Of a DNA stretch of 64,000 nt, positions 43,986 to 54,147 are shown in pieces. Source of the stretch: Siphonodentalium dalli (lineage: Eukaryota; Mollusca; Scaphopoda; Gadilida; Siphonodentaliidae); the NCBI GenBank assembly GCA_032622095.1, contig CP136062.1, forward strand, positions 135,882,960 to 135,946,959, in the 5' to 3' direction. The position numbers were made by a program, and so were the translations under genes. Within the stretch, counting starts at the first letter, position 1, and each line of letters begins with the position of its first letter. Under the pieces are notes generated by a model that saw only the letters and a program-made list of their open reading frames with translations, was not told the origin of the DNA and searched no databases.

Positions 43986-44041
43986 GCTATAAATTAAATG
44001 TGTCCAGCTTATGGGAGGCCAAATTCACATTTAACAATTAA

Positions 44042-44141
44042 TTGCGCTTAAGAGCAATCATTGCGCTTAAGTGCAATTAATTGCGCTAAAGAGTAACTAT
44101 TTGCACTCAAGTGCAATCAATTGCGCTTAAGCGCAATTTAT
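44042..44141. repeat. Five-unit array of the ATTGCGCTTAAGCGCAAT palindrome
   Basis: Units of 19-20 bp, each a variant of (A)ATTGCGCTTAAGCGCAAT(T), follow each other without spacers; the last is a perfect palindrome centred on CTTAAG. Similar arrays are at 51247-51490, 52363-52428 and 59750-59845. Confidence 0.85.
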
Positions 44142-45352
44142 GGTTATATTTAACTAAACACCCCTGGTGAATAAATAGGTTTATCCATAACTTAACCTTA
44201 ACTCCTATTCACATATCACCTCTTGTTTTCATTGGTTTGGATGGGTAGGGAGCTACCCCAACTTCTTTATCAAAATGGCTGACTCTACCGTCTGTTTTAT
44301 TTGGAGCGACTCATGATAGCATTATATTATCTTCTGTATATATTAGTTGGGGCTACTCGCGATAGCATTACTTTCTGTATTAGTCAGGGCAACTTTGATT
44401 TTCTTAAATTTTCGAGTATACAGGCACAACCTATGAGGGAAGCAAGCCCTCAGTGACACCACATTCACACTATATGACCATGGAAATAATATAGATCTCT
44501 GCAAGAGATGCTGATTTAATAAACAAGACAGTCGATTACTGTGGGTCGTTCACCAGACTGTAAGGACTGAGAAGACGGGGACTCTGAAGACTACAAGAGT
44601 CAGTACTTGACAAAATCACTTAAGACAAGTAGTTCTAAACATGGACATACATGTAGCTGGATGTTCTCAGATGAGCAGGGCTCTTCACCTTGAAAGTTCT
44701 AATTGCACATCACTGACAAATCTCCAACCTCTTACCTTTTAAAGAGGACAACCATACCATAGTACTATGTTCACAAAAATCCTTTTGTAAATTCCTCTTA
44801 GGTTGAATTTTACGACTGGTACCAGTACTTCAAGTTCTGAAATGTTTAAAATTTACCAACCTGACACCCCCCATAAAGTTAAAATTTGTGGCCAATTTGG
44901 TCCAACAGTTTAACCTGAAGTAGGAACATATGGACTGATGGTTTAAAAACATACATACATGTTAGAACATCAAACCAACATATGAGAACAATTCTAACTT
45001 ATTTTTTATGTGAACATCTAATCTACAACTAATGTAGTATCAGGCATGACATTTTTAACTGTTTAACTTTTGATCAAAGTTGGGGGTCAAAATCTCCACC
45101 CCTCTACACTCCCTCCCCATTGCCTCAAACATTGCCCCCACCCAGGCTGTCTAGAAATCAATATTATACCAGTACCAAACAGCATAGAGGAGAGTTAAAT
45201 CTCTTATCTCTGCTCCTATTAGAACAAATGTGACTCCTCATCTATGAGATCCATTCATCTAGTAATATCAATATACCCCCAAATTTTTCTTTGAAAAATC
45301 AGGGTATGATTTAACCTGGATAAGTGGTTGTTAAGAAACTAATATTGGAACA
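44142..45352. repeat. Gene-free span with poly-C family and SINE-like fragments
   Basis: 44800-45140 is a degenerate poly-C family copy ('ttaccaacctgacaccccccataaag', 'aaagttgggggtcaaaatctccacccc'). 45215-45310 carries the 'tatacccccaaatttttctttgaaaaatcagggtatgattt' tail. 44425-44510 shares 'gagggaagcaagccctca' with 51730 and 53875. Confidence 0.5.
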
Positions 45353-45462
45353 GCCGAGTCTGTATTTAGTGTGTCTGACCTTTGCAGGTGAATTTAATGA
45401 CAGTATTCCGCAAGGTGGACTAACATCACCGAATTCACCCTCTGGGGACCTCATTTCCTAAA
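45353..45462. mobile_element. Family B MITE, internally deleted copy
   Basis: It has the 'tttagtgtgtctgac-tttgcag' end and 'gaattcaccctctggggacctcatt' but lacks the second half of the element. Confidence 0.7.
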
Positions 45463-45888
45463 AATGACCCCATTTGAACAAATCTGAACCCAAGGCCCCT
45501 TCATATCAAAGATAAGCTATATAGGCGGGTTATTAGGCCCAATGGTTCTTGAGAAAAAACTGTTTTAAGAATTACTAAGGAGGGAAAGAGTAATGGCCCT
45601 GGCTTTGCACCTACAAGTATTTGATGTGATGAACTTAATTGAACAAATCTGATGGTGAGACACCTAGGGAACATGCACACTGAACTATATAAACACATTC
45701 GTCTTTAATATGGAGAAGAAAACAATTGTTGATAGATGGATGGATAGACATCTCAACAGGCAGACGGATGGAAGTCTGACAGATAGAAGACAAATTTAAT
45801 CCAATATATACCCCCCAATTTGTCTTTGAAAATTGGTGGTATGATTTCATCTGGATAAGTGGTAATTAAGAAAATAATATGAAATGGC

Positions 45889-46316
45889 CAAGCCTGAATT
45901 TAGTATGTCTGACATTTGCAGAATTAGGTTCCCAAAAGGTGAATTTAATGACAATATTCTGTAAGGCAGGGTAGCATCACCAAATTCATCCTCAATCTGA
46001 TTTGGCCTCAATGGCCAATAAAAACCTAGGAACAGATTGAAGTCCTACAGTTGAAGTTGGTGATACACACCCATTGAGCACATCAATTATGCATTTTATC
46101 TTCTGCAAATTAGGGGGACATTGAAACTGAACACGTGGACAAAAGTGACTAAAACAAACTGTCAATTTGATACTTATGATACTTCCCAGAAGATGAGGCC
46201 TATCAGAAGTAGGTCCCTGGAGGGTGTATTTGGTGATGCTGTATGGGGTAGCGACACTAAATTCACCATCTGGGGACCTCACTCTGTAAATGTCAGACAC
46301 ACTATATCCAGACTTC
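45889..46316. mobile_element. Family B MITE, near full-length copy
   Basis: It begins CAAGCCTGAATTTAGTATGT and ends 'cagacacactatatccagactt'. Internal words match 23909-24344. The 8-bp duplication is no longer recognisable. Confidence 0.82.
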
Positions 46317-46717
46317 TAAGCCATTCACAGTACCATTGAATGTCAGGGAAACATGTCAGTCATCACCTACCTTGGGAGCACCAGTTTGTTTTTAAATTGC
46401 TACAGATATGTTTACATAAACTAGCCAGATGACATCTATTATTCTAATCTAAATTAATGACAGGTGTCTTTGAAGAAATATATGCTTCTGTGGTGAGAAG
46501 AGGTATTAATTAAATTGAGAGGTGATATGGCTTGGAAGGGATGTTGGTTGATGGCAGGGTGGGGTCTGGGCCATGTGGGAGGGGGTGGGTGGGGGAAGGT
46601 GGAATGTTTCCATAATTTTATTAAAGAGTAAAGTTTCATAACTCTGCAGAAGTTATAATGGTGTCACTTTTTTTCAAATTTTTAAATTTTATAACATGTT
46701 TAAAAAATTTGTTTTTG

Positions 46718-46857
46718 TCCCAGAAGATGAGGCCTAAGCATAATTAGGTCCTGGAGGGTGTATTTGGTGATGCTAGCCTGCTTTACGGGGTAGCAACACT
46801 AAATTCACCATCTGGGGACCTCATTCTGCAAATGTCAGACACACTATGTCCAGACTT
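46718..46857. mobile_element. Family B MITE, right-end fragment
   Basis: It starts at 'cccagaagatgaggcctaagca' and reaches 'caaatgtcagacacactatgtccagacttg', the right third of the family. Confidence 0.75.
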
Positions 46858-46920
46858 GAAGAAATGAACAATGGACTATTCCTATTTATTGTTGTAGAAT
46901 ATGTGTTTAACTAATGTCAT

Positions 46921-47545
46921 GTCATCTGTATCTGTATCTGTATATTTCCGGCGCAGGAGCCTCTCGGCTGTTGTCGCGTCGTTGCTACTACTCTGGTGTT
47001 TCTCCTGTTGTATTCCCCGAGCATGCGTAATCTTCTATGCTGTTCCAGTCCCTGATCGTTCTCACGAAGAATGATTGTTTATATTGTTCCGTGTTGGCTC
47101 TTATTGGTTCGAACGATCGTGAGTTGATACACTCTTGGCTCGAAATGATGTTATCACTTTTGTGGTCTGGAAACTTTTTTGCTCGAATTTTCCTTCCTTT
47201 CTTATCCTTTAGTAAATCATGTGCGTGTATGGCTGGGATTATCCCCTCAACCACCTTGCCGAAGAGTTCTATTCTCTTCATCTTTCTGCGGATCTCTAGT
47301 GAGTCTAACCGTAGTCCATCAATCATGCTGGTTACTGCGCCTTTTTCTCGGTCTCTATAGTTGTTGGTGATGAATCTTGCCGCTCTTCTCTGCACTTTCT
47401 CTAACTTCTCTATTTCTCCTACTGCGGCGGGGTCCCATATTTCTGCTCCATATTCGAGTGATGTTCTTACCATGGCTCTATATGCCGTCTCTCTGGATTT
47501 ACTGTCCGCTCTTCGTAAGTTTCTGCGTCATGTAATGACAGATGT
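46921..47545 (-). mobile_element. 5'-truncated LINE with (ACAGAT)n 3' tail
   Basis: The minus strand carries the tail of a reverse-transcriptase ORF (47531-46988), a short 3'UTR and then CAGATACAGATACAGAT at about 46925-46950, the microsatellite-type 3' end common in CR1/Jockey-group non-LTR elements. The 5' break is at about 47540. Confidence 0.75.
46988..47531 (-). pseudogene. C-terminal fragment of a LINE reverse transcriptase (CR1/Jockey-like)
   Basis: Translation gives RRNLRRADSKSRETAYRAMV then RTSLEYGAEIWDP and LEKVQRRAARFITNNYRD, the characteristic post-thumb block of CR1/Jockey-group reverse transcriptases, followed by RDWNSIED near the end. The frame is open for about 180 codons and ends in a natural-looking stop, so this copy is young, but the catalytic palm and endonuclease are missing through 5' truncation. 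Neighbouring opposite-strand frames are shadows. Confidence 0.85.
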
Positions 47546-47654
47546 TAAAGGGGTCTGCAAGCAAGCAGTCTTCAGTCAGAGTATCGGGTGTCCACACTGT
47601 GATTAATTGGCTTTTTCAATAATACAGGCTTCAGTGTTCTCTTAAAAATTCATA

Positions 47655-48500
47655 GCAAAGAGGTGTGAATTATAAAGGGCCATAACTCTGTTAAAATATA
47701 TCGGATCAAACCCATATTTGAACATGATTTGTAAATAAGTGTCAACAATTTGGTGTCGATCAGATGAAAAATGTTTGAGTAATCCTGTCTTGGATGAATT
47801 CTATATAAACACAAGAGTGGAAAGGGTTAAATAAACAATACCAAAATCCATACAGATGAAGAACGTGCTAAGAAAAATCTAGGTGAGAAATATGAGACTG
47901 TGATGTGTCTAAAAAAAATTAAAGGTCAAAATGCAAAAATGAATTTTTTTAGTTTTTAGAGTTATGTCCCTGGCTCTGCCCCTATTTGACCCAGTGACCC
48001 GATTTGAACAAATCTGAACCCCAGTCAACCAAGGTCCCTCCATACCAAATATAAGCTAAATCAGCACAATATTCCTTGAGAAGAAGTCATTGTAAGAATT
48101 ACTATGAGTTATGGCCCTGATTTCTCAACTAATCAACCTGGTGACCTCATTTGAACAAATCTGAATGGGAGACACCTACTAGTAGGGAATATCCACACCA
48201 AGTATGAACCCATTAGGCCTTATAGTTCTGGAAAAGAAATCGTTATAAGAATTACTATGAAGGAATAGAGTTGTGGCCCTGCTTTCGCAACTATTTGACC
48301 CAGTGACCTCATTTGAACAAATATGAATGAGAGTCACCTAGGGAACATCCACACCAAAATATGAACCAATTGGGTCTTACGATTCCAGAGGAGAAGATGT
48401 TCAAAGAATTGTTGATGGATGGAAGGACGGATGGACAGACGGACGAGGAGTGATGACTATAGCTCCACCGGAGACTTCGTCTCAGGTGAGCTAAAAACAC
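47655..48500. repeat. SINE-like degenerate repeats in tandem
   Basis: 'agttatggccctg-tt', 'cccagtgacct-atttgaacaaat', 'gaatgagagtcacctagggaacatcc' and 'accattgggtcttacg' recur three times between 47940 and 48480, ending with GATGGACGGATGGACAGACGGAC and 'tatagctccaccggagacttcg'. Non-coding. Confidence 0.6.
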
Positions 48501-48633
48501 TAGAGCTCGAGGACTGAGACACCAAAGCTCCAGAAATGAGACACCAATTTTTGGGACAGGGATGCTGATAATATGAGAATAGGGTTTTTTCTATGGGCGG
48601 CCATTCGGTCGGAAATTACATGAAAATAAAAGT

Positions 48634-49203
48634 TAATGGTGGTTTGTGAAAACAATAGTCTCTATTTTCAAACCAATATGCGCTATTTTCAAACCAATAG
48701 TCGTTCTTGGATTCAATAAAAGACAGTTCCGTTTTAATAGATATAGATTCATAATCAATGTTGACCGATGCAAAATTAATGTTCTTTTGTAATTTAATAG
48801 TATTCATTGTTCAACTAATATCTAATAACACACAATTAGTAAGATTCGTGCATATCCAATAAACGTACATTCCGTTTCAATAGCCATATTTTCTTAATCA
48901 ATAAAGATATTTCAAACCAATAGACGATTTCCCACGATCAATGATTATCGTTATAAAACTAATAGACCTTATTGTCATTCTTATATTTAATAGATATAAA
49001 TGATCACCAATGCTGAATTAATAACGTTCGTATTCGAATCAATATCTAATAGCGGAATCAACTATTTCCGGTGAAACCAATAACTAAAAATGCAGAATTA
49101 ATGGACGAGTCTACAGAATTAATAGCTTCCGTTTACAAACCAATGAACAATTCTTGAATTACTAGTTAATTTTTGAATTAACGCTAGGGGCGCTGGCCAC
49201 CAA
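48634..49203 (+). repeat. Left arm: ~27 phased YAATA boxes
   Basis: Boxes of the form RAWYYAATAR start at 48634, 48653, 48674, 48695, 48714, 48735, 48756, 48777, 48795 and 48816, and continue to about 49190, with steps of 18-21 bp (mostly 21). Between boxes the sequence is variable. The best boxes read AAACCAATAG. Confidence 0.85.
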
Positions 49204-50453
49204 TCTTGCTGGAGTCACCTAACCGCAAAATCTGTGACGTCAACATGGGATATCCCCGGGATATCGATCCCGCAAGCAACAAAAAATGCATGTTCTCGAA
49301 CATTTTCGCGTCAGAAAGTGACCCTGAACATGAAAACTGCGATGATATACGGACTGTGGACTATATCATGTACTTGTAGCAGATACCGAAGATGCATTTG
49401 AGAGCTTGTTTTTTTTAATATTGACCCAGAATGCCGACGAAGATCTGAAGATAGTCGCGAGGCCAGCGAGACAGAAATTCAGTGCCAGCAATCATCAGAT
49501 TCAGATCATTGAATCGATCAAATTATACAACCAGACAATATTACTATCAAATTATCAATGTCATTCATTGTTGACGACGATTGTCATAATAACTGATTGT
49601 TAGTCAACTTATTCTACAAATGAAGAATCTATATAAAATTCTAAAAAAAACAATTCTAAGGAAAATGAAGCAACCGAATTTGATGTTGATGTATCACTGT
49701 CAGTATCTATAACTCACTCACTGTCAGTATTACTGTGATTGTCACTGTTCCTAGTGTTGCAGGCAATGTCTGTCAAAATCCGGTGGAGAACTTTAGGATG
49801 TGTGTGACAAGTACTAACAACAGCAGTATGAATATGATTATGTCAACAACAACATCTCTAACACCGTAAGATAATCGTTCAATCTACTGCGTACTAAGCA
49901 CTGTACATTGCGACAACTTCTTCTTAAAAACAACCAATGAGTGGAACCGCTTCGAACAGTCAGATGTTGATTCAGGCGATCGGTAATACTGAATGTCTGA
50001 AGGATTTATTAAATATGGATTCTATTTTCTAGACGTTTCATACGAGTGCTGCGGAGTGCATGTCGTGGGATAGGATTCTGAACATTTCTGGAGTATTGAT
50101 CAAGTAAATCTGACAGTGCGAAGAGCACTTCAGAACTCAATCATAAGCCAACTAGAACAGAGGTCATGTCAACTTACAGGTTGCATTATACACGCATATA
50201 TTGTGACCACATAAATGATATATACAACTGCAGTGACTTCTTCATTATTTCAGTATTCGATACCATAACCATGGTCGTTCAACAACAACACCATTTTTTG
50301 AAATGCCACTTCGTTTACCAGAATCGATTAATGCCCCAAAAATAATGCTAACCAGTTAAATATAGTATACAATTGCCCAAAACCTGTTATTTATCAACAT
50401 TTTGTTCTATGAAATTTTGCGGGTTTGTCAAATATCTGACACAAAAAAAGCCA

Positions 50454-50682
50454 CTTGCTTTAAAAAGCCACTTGCTTTTAGAGTTATCCATCTTCATCCG
50501 TCCTCTTTCGACTTTTTATTGAGCCACAAAAAATTAATGATGGTGAAAAATAATAGATTTCAAAAATTGATATCTGATCACTCTCAGCTTTGATGGGGGG
50601 GTTCCTCAACTCAAATCAAATATGTTTTACCCCGAAGCCAAGGAAATAGTAATATTCAAGCGTTAATTCGTATTATGCACCT
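50454..50682. mobile_element. TTAA-type MITE, half copy
   Basis: It shows 'ttttagagttatccatcttcatc', 'agctttgatggg-ggttcctcaactc' and ends ...TGCACCT followed by TTAA (50683-50686). The left half is absent. Confidence 0.72.
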
Positions 50683-51246
50683 TTAACTTTGTCGTGACAA
50701 TTTCAATTTGTTCATTTTGTTTCGCAAAAAAAAGACAGAAATATGTTAACATGTAAATGTCGGGTTGTCATCATCACGAACGTTAAATCATGAACATGTT
50801 CGCTTTCATTAAGTTAACACAATTAAAATATTTTTGCACATACGAATGACCAATCATCATTTTTGGGAATCAACAAAACATACCAATATATGGTGTGAAA
50901 TGACCAAAAACATGGTACGAAACAATTAAATGTGTCATTCAAATCAAGGGTACAAACAGGCCATAGTAGGAAAAATCGTTTGAGCCATCCAACAGACCTG
51001 GGTGAATTGCCGGGCGATCGTCTTCCACAGTAAGGATGCATCTGGGAAGAGGGGAGTCAATCTAATTAACTGTTATCTATAACCAATACATAAAAACAAT
51101 AACAATTTATTCTGATTTCTTTTGAAACACACAGAATAAATATTTACTGAGAATATTCAATATAAACATGTACAAATTCTCAAACAAAGGGAATTTCAAT
51201 GTTCAAGAAAATTAGAGTCCCCTTTTACTATGGGAGGCCCTTTCAC

Positions 51247-51490
51247 ATTTATTATTTATTTGCGCTCAAGCACAAATATTAGGCGCAAATATTTGCGCTT
51301 AAGATGTCCCTTTAATAAAATATACTAGAGCTCTGGGAGTGAGGCACCAATTTTTGGGACACCAGAAATCATTTGGGCTTAAGCGAATGTCATTTGCGCT
51401 TAAGCACAAATATGTGTCTATCAATTTGTTTGCGCTTATGCGAAAATCATTTGCGCTTAAGTGTAAATGATTTGTGCTTAAGCGCAAATA
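51247..51490. repeat. Array of the ATTTGCGCTTAAGCGCAAAT palindrome
   Basis: At least six variants of the 20-bp palindrome, including ATTTGCGCTTAAGCACAAAT and ATTTGTGCTTAAGCGCAAAT, are interrupted at 51302-51366 by the arm of an inverted-repeat pair. Confidence 0.82.
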
Positions 51491-51679
51491 CCTAACACTC
51501 CTTTACTTCCCTCTGATTGTGAATGATGGAGTCCATCTCATAGTATATTATTATAGGCCCATAGTAGTAGCCCATACAGACTCGAAAGTTGAAAAGTCAA
51601 AAGCATCTCTGTCTCTGGTGTCCCAAAATTTGGTGCCTCACTCCCAGAGCTCTAGTATATTTTATTAAAGGGACATCTC
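51302..51679. repeat. Inverted-repeat pair ('actagagctctgggagtgag'), 60-bp arms
   Basis: 51302-51366 (GATGTCCCTTTAATAAAATA..., CTCTGGGAGTGAGGCACC, TTTTTGGGACACCAGA) is mirrored at 51616-51679. The loop contains part of the palindrome array. A related, more diverged text lies at 48500-48580 and 53985-54045. Confidence 0.8.
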
Positions 51680-51966
51680 CTCCACAAATATATACCATTT
51701 CCATGGTCATAGAGGGGGAATTAGGGGTTACTGTGGGCTTGCTTCCCTCGTGGTGTACTTATTGAATAGAAATAGGGGAAAAACATATTTTCATATTATC
51801 AGCATCCCTGTCCCCAAGAATTTGTGTCTCCATCCCAGAGATCTATTACAGTTTATAAAAGAGACATATCCTGTACAGATCTATACCATTTCCATTGTCA
51901 TAAAAGGTATCTAGAGATCACTGGGGATTGCTTCCCTCATATGATGGGCCTATATAGACTTGAGTG

Positions 51967-52307
51967 CAAGCCTGCAAATAGCGTGTCTGTCATTTGCAGA
52001 ATGAGGTCCCCAGAAGGTGAATTTAGTGACGCTACACCACATAGTGGGCTAGCATCACTAAATTTACCATCTGGGGACCTCATTCTGCTTAGGCCCTCAA
52101 CTGCTATGGCAGCCCTAGGATCAGATTGTAGTTCCCCAGTTGAAGTTGGTGATGTTCACCCATTTGGAGCCTCGATTATGGATTTTATCTTCTGCAAATT
52201 AGGGGATATAGAAACTTCCCAGATGGGAAAACGTAACTAAAAACAATGTTAATTTGATACCATAGTTACTTCCCAGAAGATGAGGCCTAAGCAGAATGAG
52301 GTGATGT
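51967..52307. mobile_element. Family B MITE, copy lacking the last end
   Basis: It begins CAAGCCTGCAAATAGCGTGT and includes 'gaggtccccagaaggtgaattta', 'ccagttgaagttggtgatgttcaccc' and 'cttcccagaagatgaggcctaagcagaatgagg', then stops before the final palindrome. Confidence 0.8.
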
Positions 52308-52362
52308 GTTAGGCTATGCCTATGCCATTTAAAATTAATTCAGGGAGATCAATGCACTAATT

Positions 52363-52428
52363 TCTATTTGCACTTAAGCGCAAATGATTTGTGATTAAAC
52401 GTAAATTATTTGCACTTAAGCGCAAAAA
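52363..52428. repeat. Short array of the GCGCTTAAGCGC-type palindrome
   Basis: Three variants (TTTGCACTTAAGCGCAAAT, TTTGTGATTAAACGTAAAT, TTTGCACTTAAGCGCAAA) occur in a row. Confidence 0.75.
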
Positions 52429-53199
52429 TTAATAAGTAATTGTATGTCATAATTTGCTAAGTTCTGTCAAATTCTTGTTAAAATATGACTAGATTCATAA
52501 CGGTGATATTTGGTTAAATTTCATAACGAGTTATGTATAATCGAATTATTGAGGGATCGGGAGGGACTTGGATCATACGAATGACATATTCATTGCTCCA
52601 ATTATCTCTTAACATGAGCAATACAAAATGAAGTCACATTTCCGAACCAGTTCCATACAGCAGAACCTGATCTAGAAGATATTAGTGAAAAAACGTCAAA
52701 TTCCCTCTTTCAGCTGTCATTTTGACGACCATCTTGGGCGGGGAGTTCCAATTTTACCCTAAAAATGTGGCATTATATCTCTCAGAGTCATACGTACTGA
52801 ATATATGCCTAATTTTAAATCGTATATTTCATGGTAAGATTACTTGCGACATTTAGTAAATTGTATAACCACGAAACACTCTTTAAATTTGGAAAACCCC
52901 TTAAAAGAGGGGTTAAAGTGAAATTCCAGCGTGGCTCCATATCTAATACCAATACGTATGTAAATATGTACATATGTGCAAAGTTTCATGCTTTAGTCAG
53001 ACAATTTTAATAATTGTCTTGAAATTTTTATTTAATCTACTCCACTGTGTTATAGTGGACCATAGTGAATATTTATCGTCGTTTGATTTGCACCGAGTGA
53101 ACTACTGCAAATCGTCACACCGACATGACATTGGGAATTCCCATGTTTATTTATATATTTCTGACGTCACATGAATACAGTTTCTTCAAACATCGCCAT

Positions 53200-53800
53200 C
53201 AGAGACCCTAGCGTTATTTCACGTTTTAATCATTGATTTCGAATTCCTAATCATTGGTTTGACCGGAAATAGTAGATTGCGCAATTAGATATTGAATTGA
53301 AAGAACGTCATTAATTTTACATTGGTGATAATTTATATCTTTTAAATATAAGAATGACAATAAGGTCTATTAGTTTTATAACGATAATCATTGCTTGTGA
53401 GAAATCGTCTATTCGTTTGAAATATCTTTATTGATTAAGAAAATATGGCCATTGAAACGGAGTGTACGTTTATTGAATATGCGTGAATCTTACTAATTGT
53501 GTGTTATTAGATATTAGTTGAACAGTGAATACTATTAAATTAAAATAGAACATTAATTTTGCATCGGTCAACATTGATTACGAATCTAGACTATATCTAT
53601 TAAAAGTTAAAACGGAACTGTCTCTTATTGAATCCAAGAACGATTATTGGTTTGGAAATGGAGTCTATTAGTTTGAAATAGATGGCCATTGATTAAGAAA
53701 ATATGGCTATTGAAACGGAAGTGTCTCTTATTGAATCCAAGAACGACTGTTGGTTTGAAAATAGAGACTATTATTTTCACAAACCACCATTAACTTTTAT
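53200..53800 (-). repeat. Right arm: same phased boxes inverted
   Basis: On the minus strand this arm repeats the left arm's boxes in the same order; for example 'ccttattgtcattcttatattta' at 48967 corresponds to 53356-53380 inverted. Near its outer end a local duplication repeats 'ggaa-tgtctcttattgaatccaagaacga' (53620 and 53716). Confidence 0.83.
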
Positions 53801-54060
53801 TTCATGTAATTTCCTACCGAATGGCTGCCCATATTTTTCCCTGATTTAAGTCAATAAGTAAACCATATGAGGTTGGCAAGCCCTCATGCAGTGACACCAC
53901 ATGCATGCTATAGTATATGACCATAGTAATGGCCCAAATCTGTGCAAAAATACATTAAAAAACAATAAAAAATTACTAGAGTTCCGGGAAGGGGACATCA
54001 ATTATTTGGATATAAGGGATGCTGATAATATGTAATTAGGGATTATCATTGTTGAACACA

Positions 54061-54146
54061 TTGCTTGTAAACCATATGAGACAGACGTCAATTGCTTGTA
54101 AACCATATGAGACAGACGTCAATTCAGGACAGACGTCAATTCAGAC
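54061..54146. repeat. 31-bp tandem repeat at the LINE 5' boundary
   Basis: TTGCTTGTAAACCATATGAG plus ACAGACGTCAA occurs at 54061-54091 and 54092-54122; 'acagacgtcaattca' recurs once more. 'gtaaaccatatgag' also appears at 53861. Confidence 0.85.
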
Positions 54147-54147
54147 C

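Larger units (their letters stand above)
48582..53843. mobile_element. 5.3-kb foldback transposon with ~0.62-kb subrepeat arms
   Basis: The outer ends (TATGGGCGGCCATTCGG left, inverse of TATGGGCAGCCATTCGG right) begin inverted arms 48582-49205 and 53195-53843. Both arms carry the same ordered series of short boxes and finish at AACGCTAGGG. The arms consist of units spaced mostly 19 or 21 bp. The ~4-kb centre has no transposase: it holds a TTAA-type MITE fragment (50454), palindromic arrays (51247, 52363), an inverted-repeat pair (51302-51679) and a family B MITE (51967). Architecture resembles Drosophila FB/Galileo foldback elements. No target duplication was identified. Confidence 0.8.

Noticed and set aside
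44042-44141. Regular 20-bp array considered as a CRISPR-like repeat
   Set aside because: Units are contiguous without spacers, self-complementary, and lie in an animal genome.
47037-47606. Plus-strand frames of 63-107 aa
   Set aside because: They are antisense shadows of the LINE reverse-transcriptase fragment on the minus strand.
51824-52240. 138-aa plus-strand frame
   Set aside because: Most of it is a translation of the family B MITE, and the same peptide (CRMRSPEGEF...) appears from other copies of that repeat.
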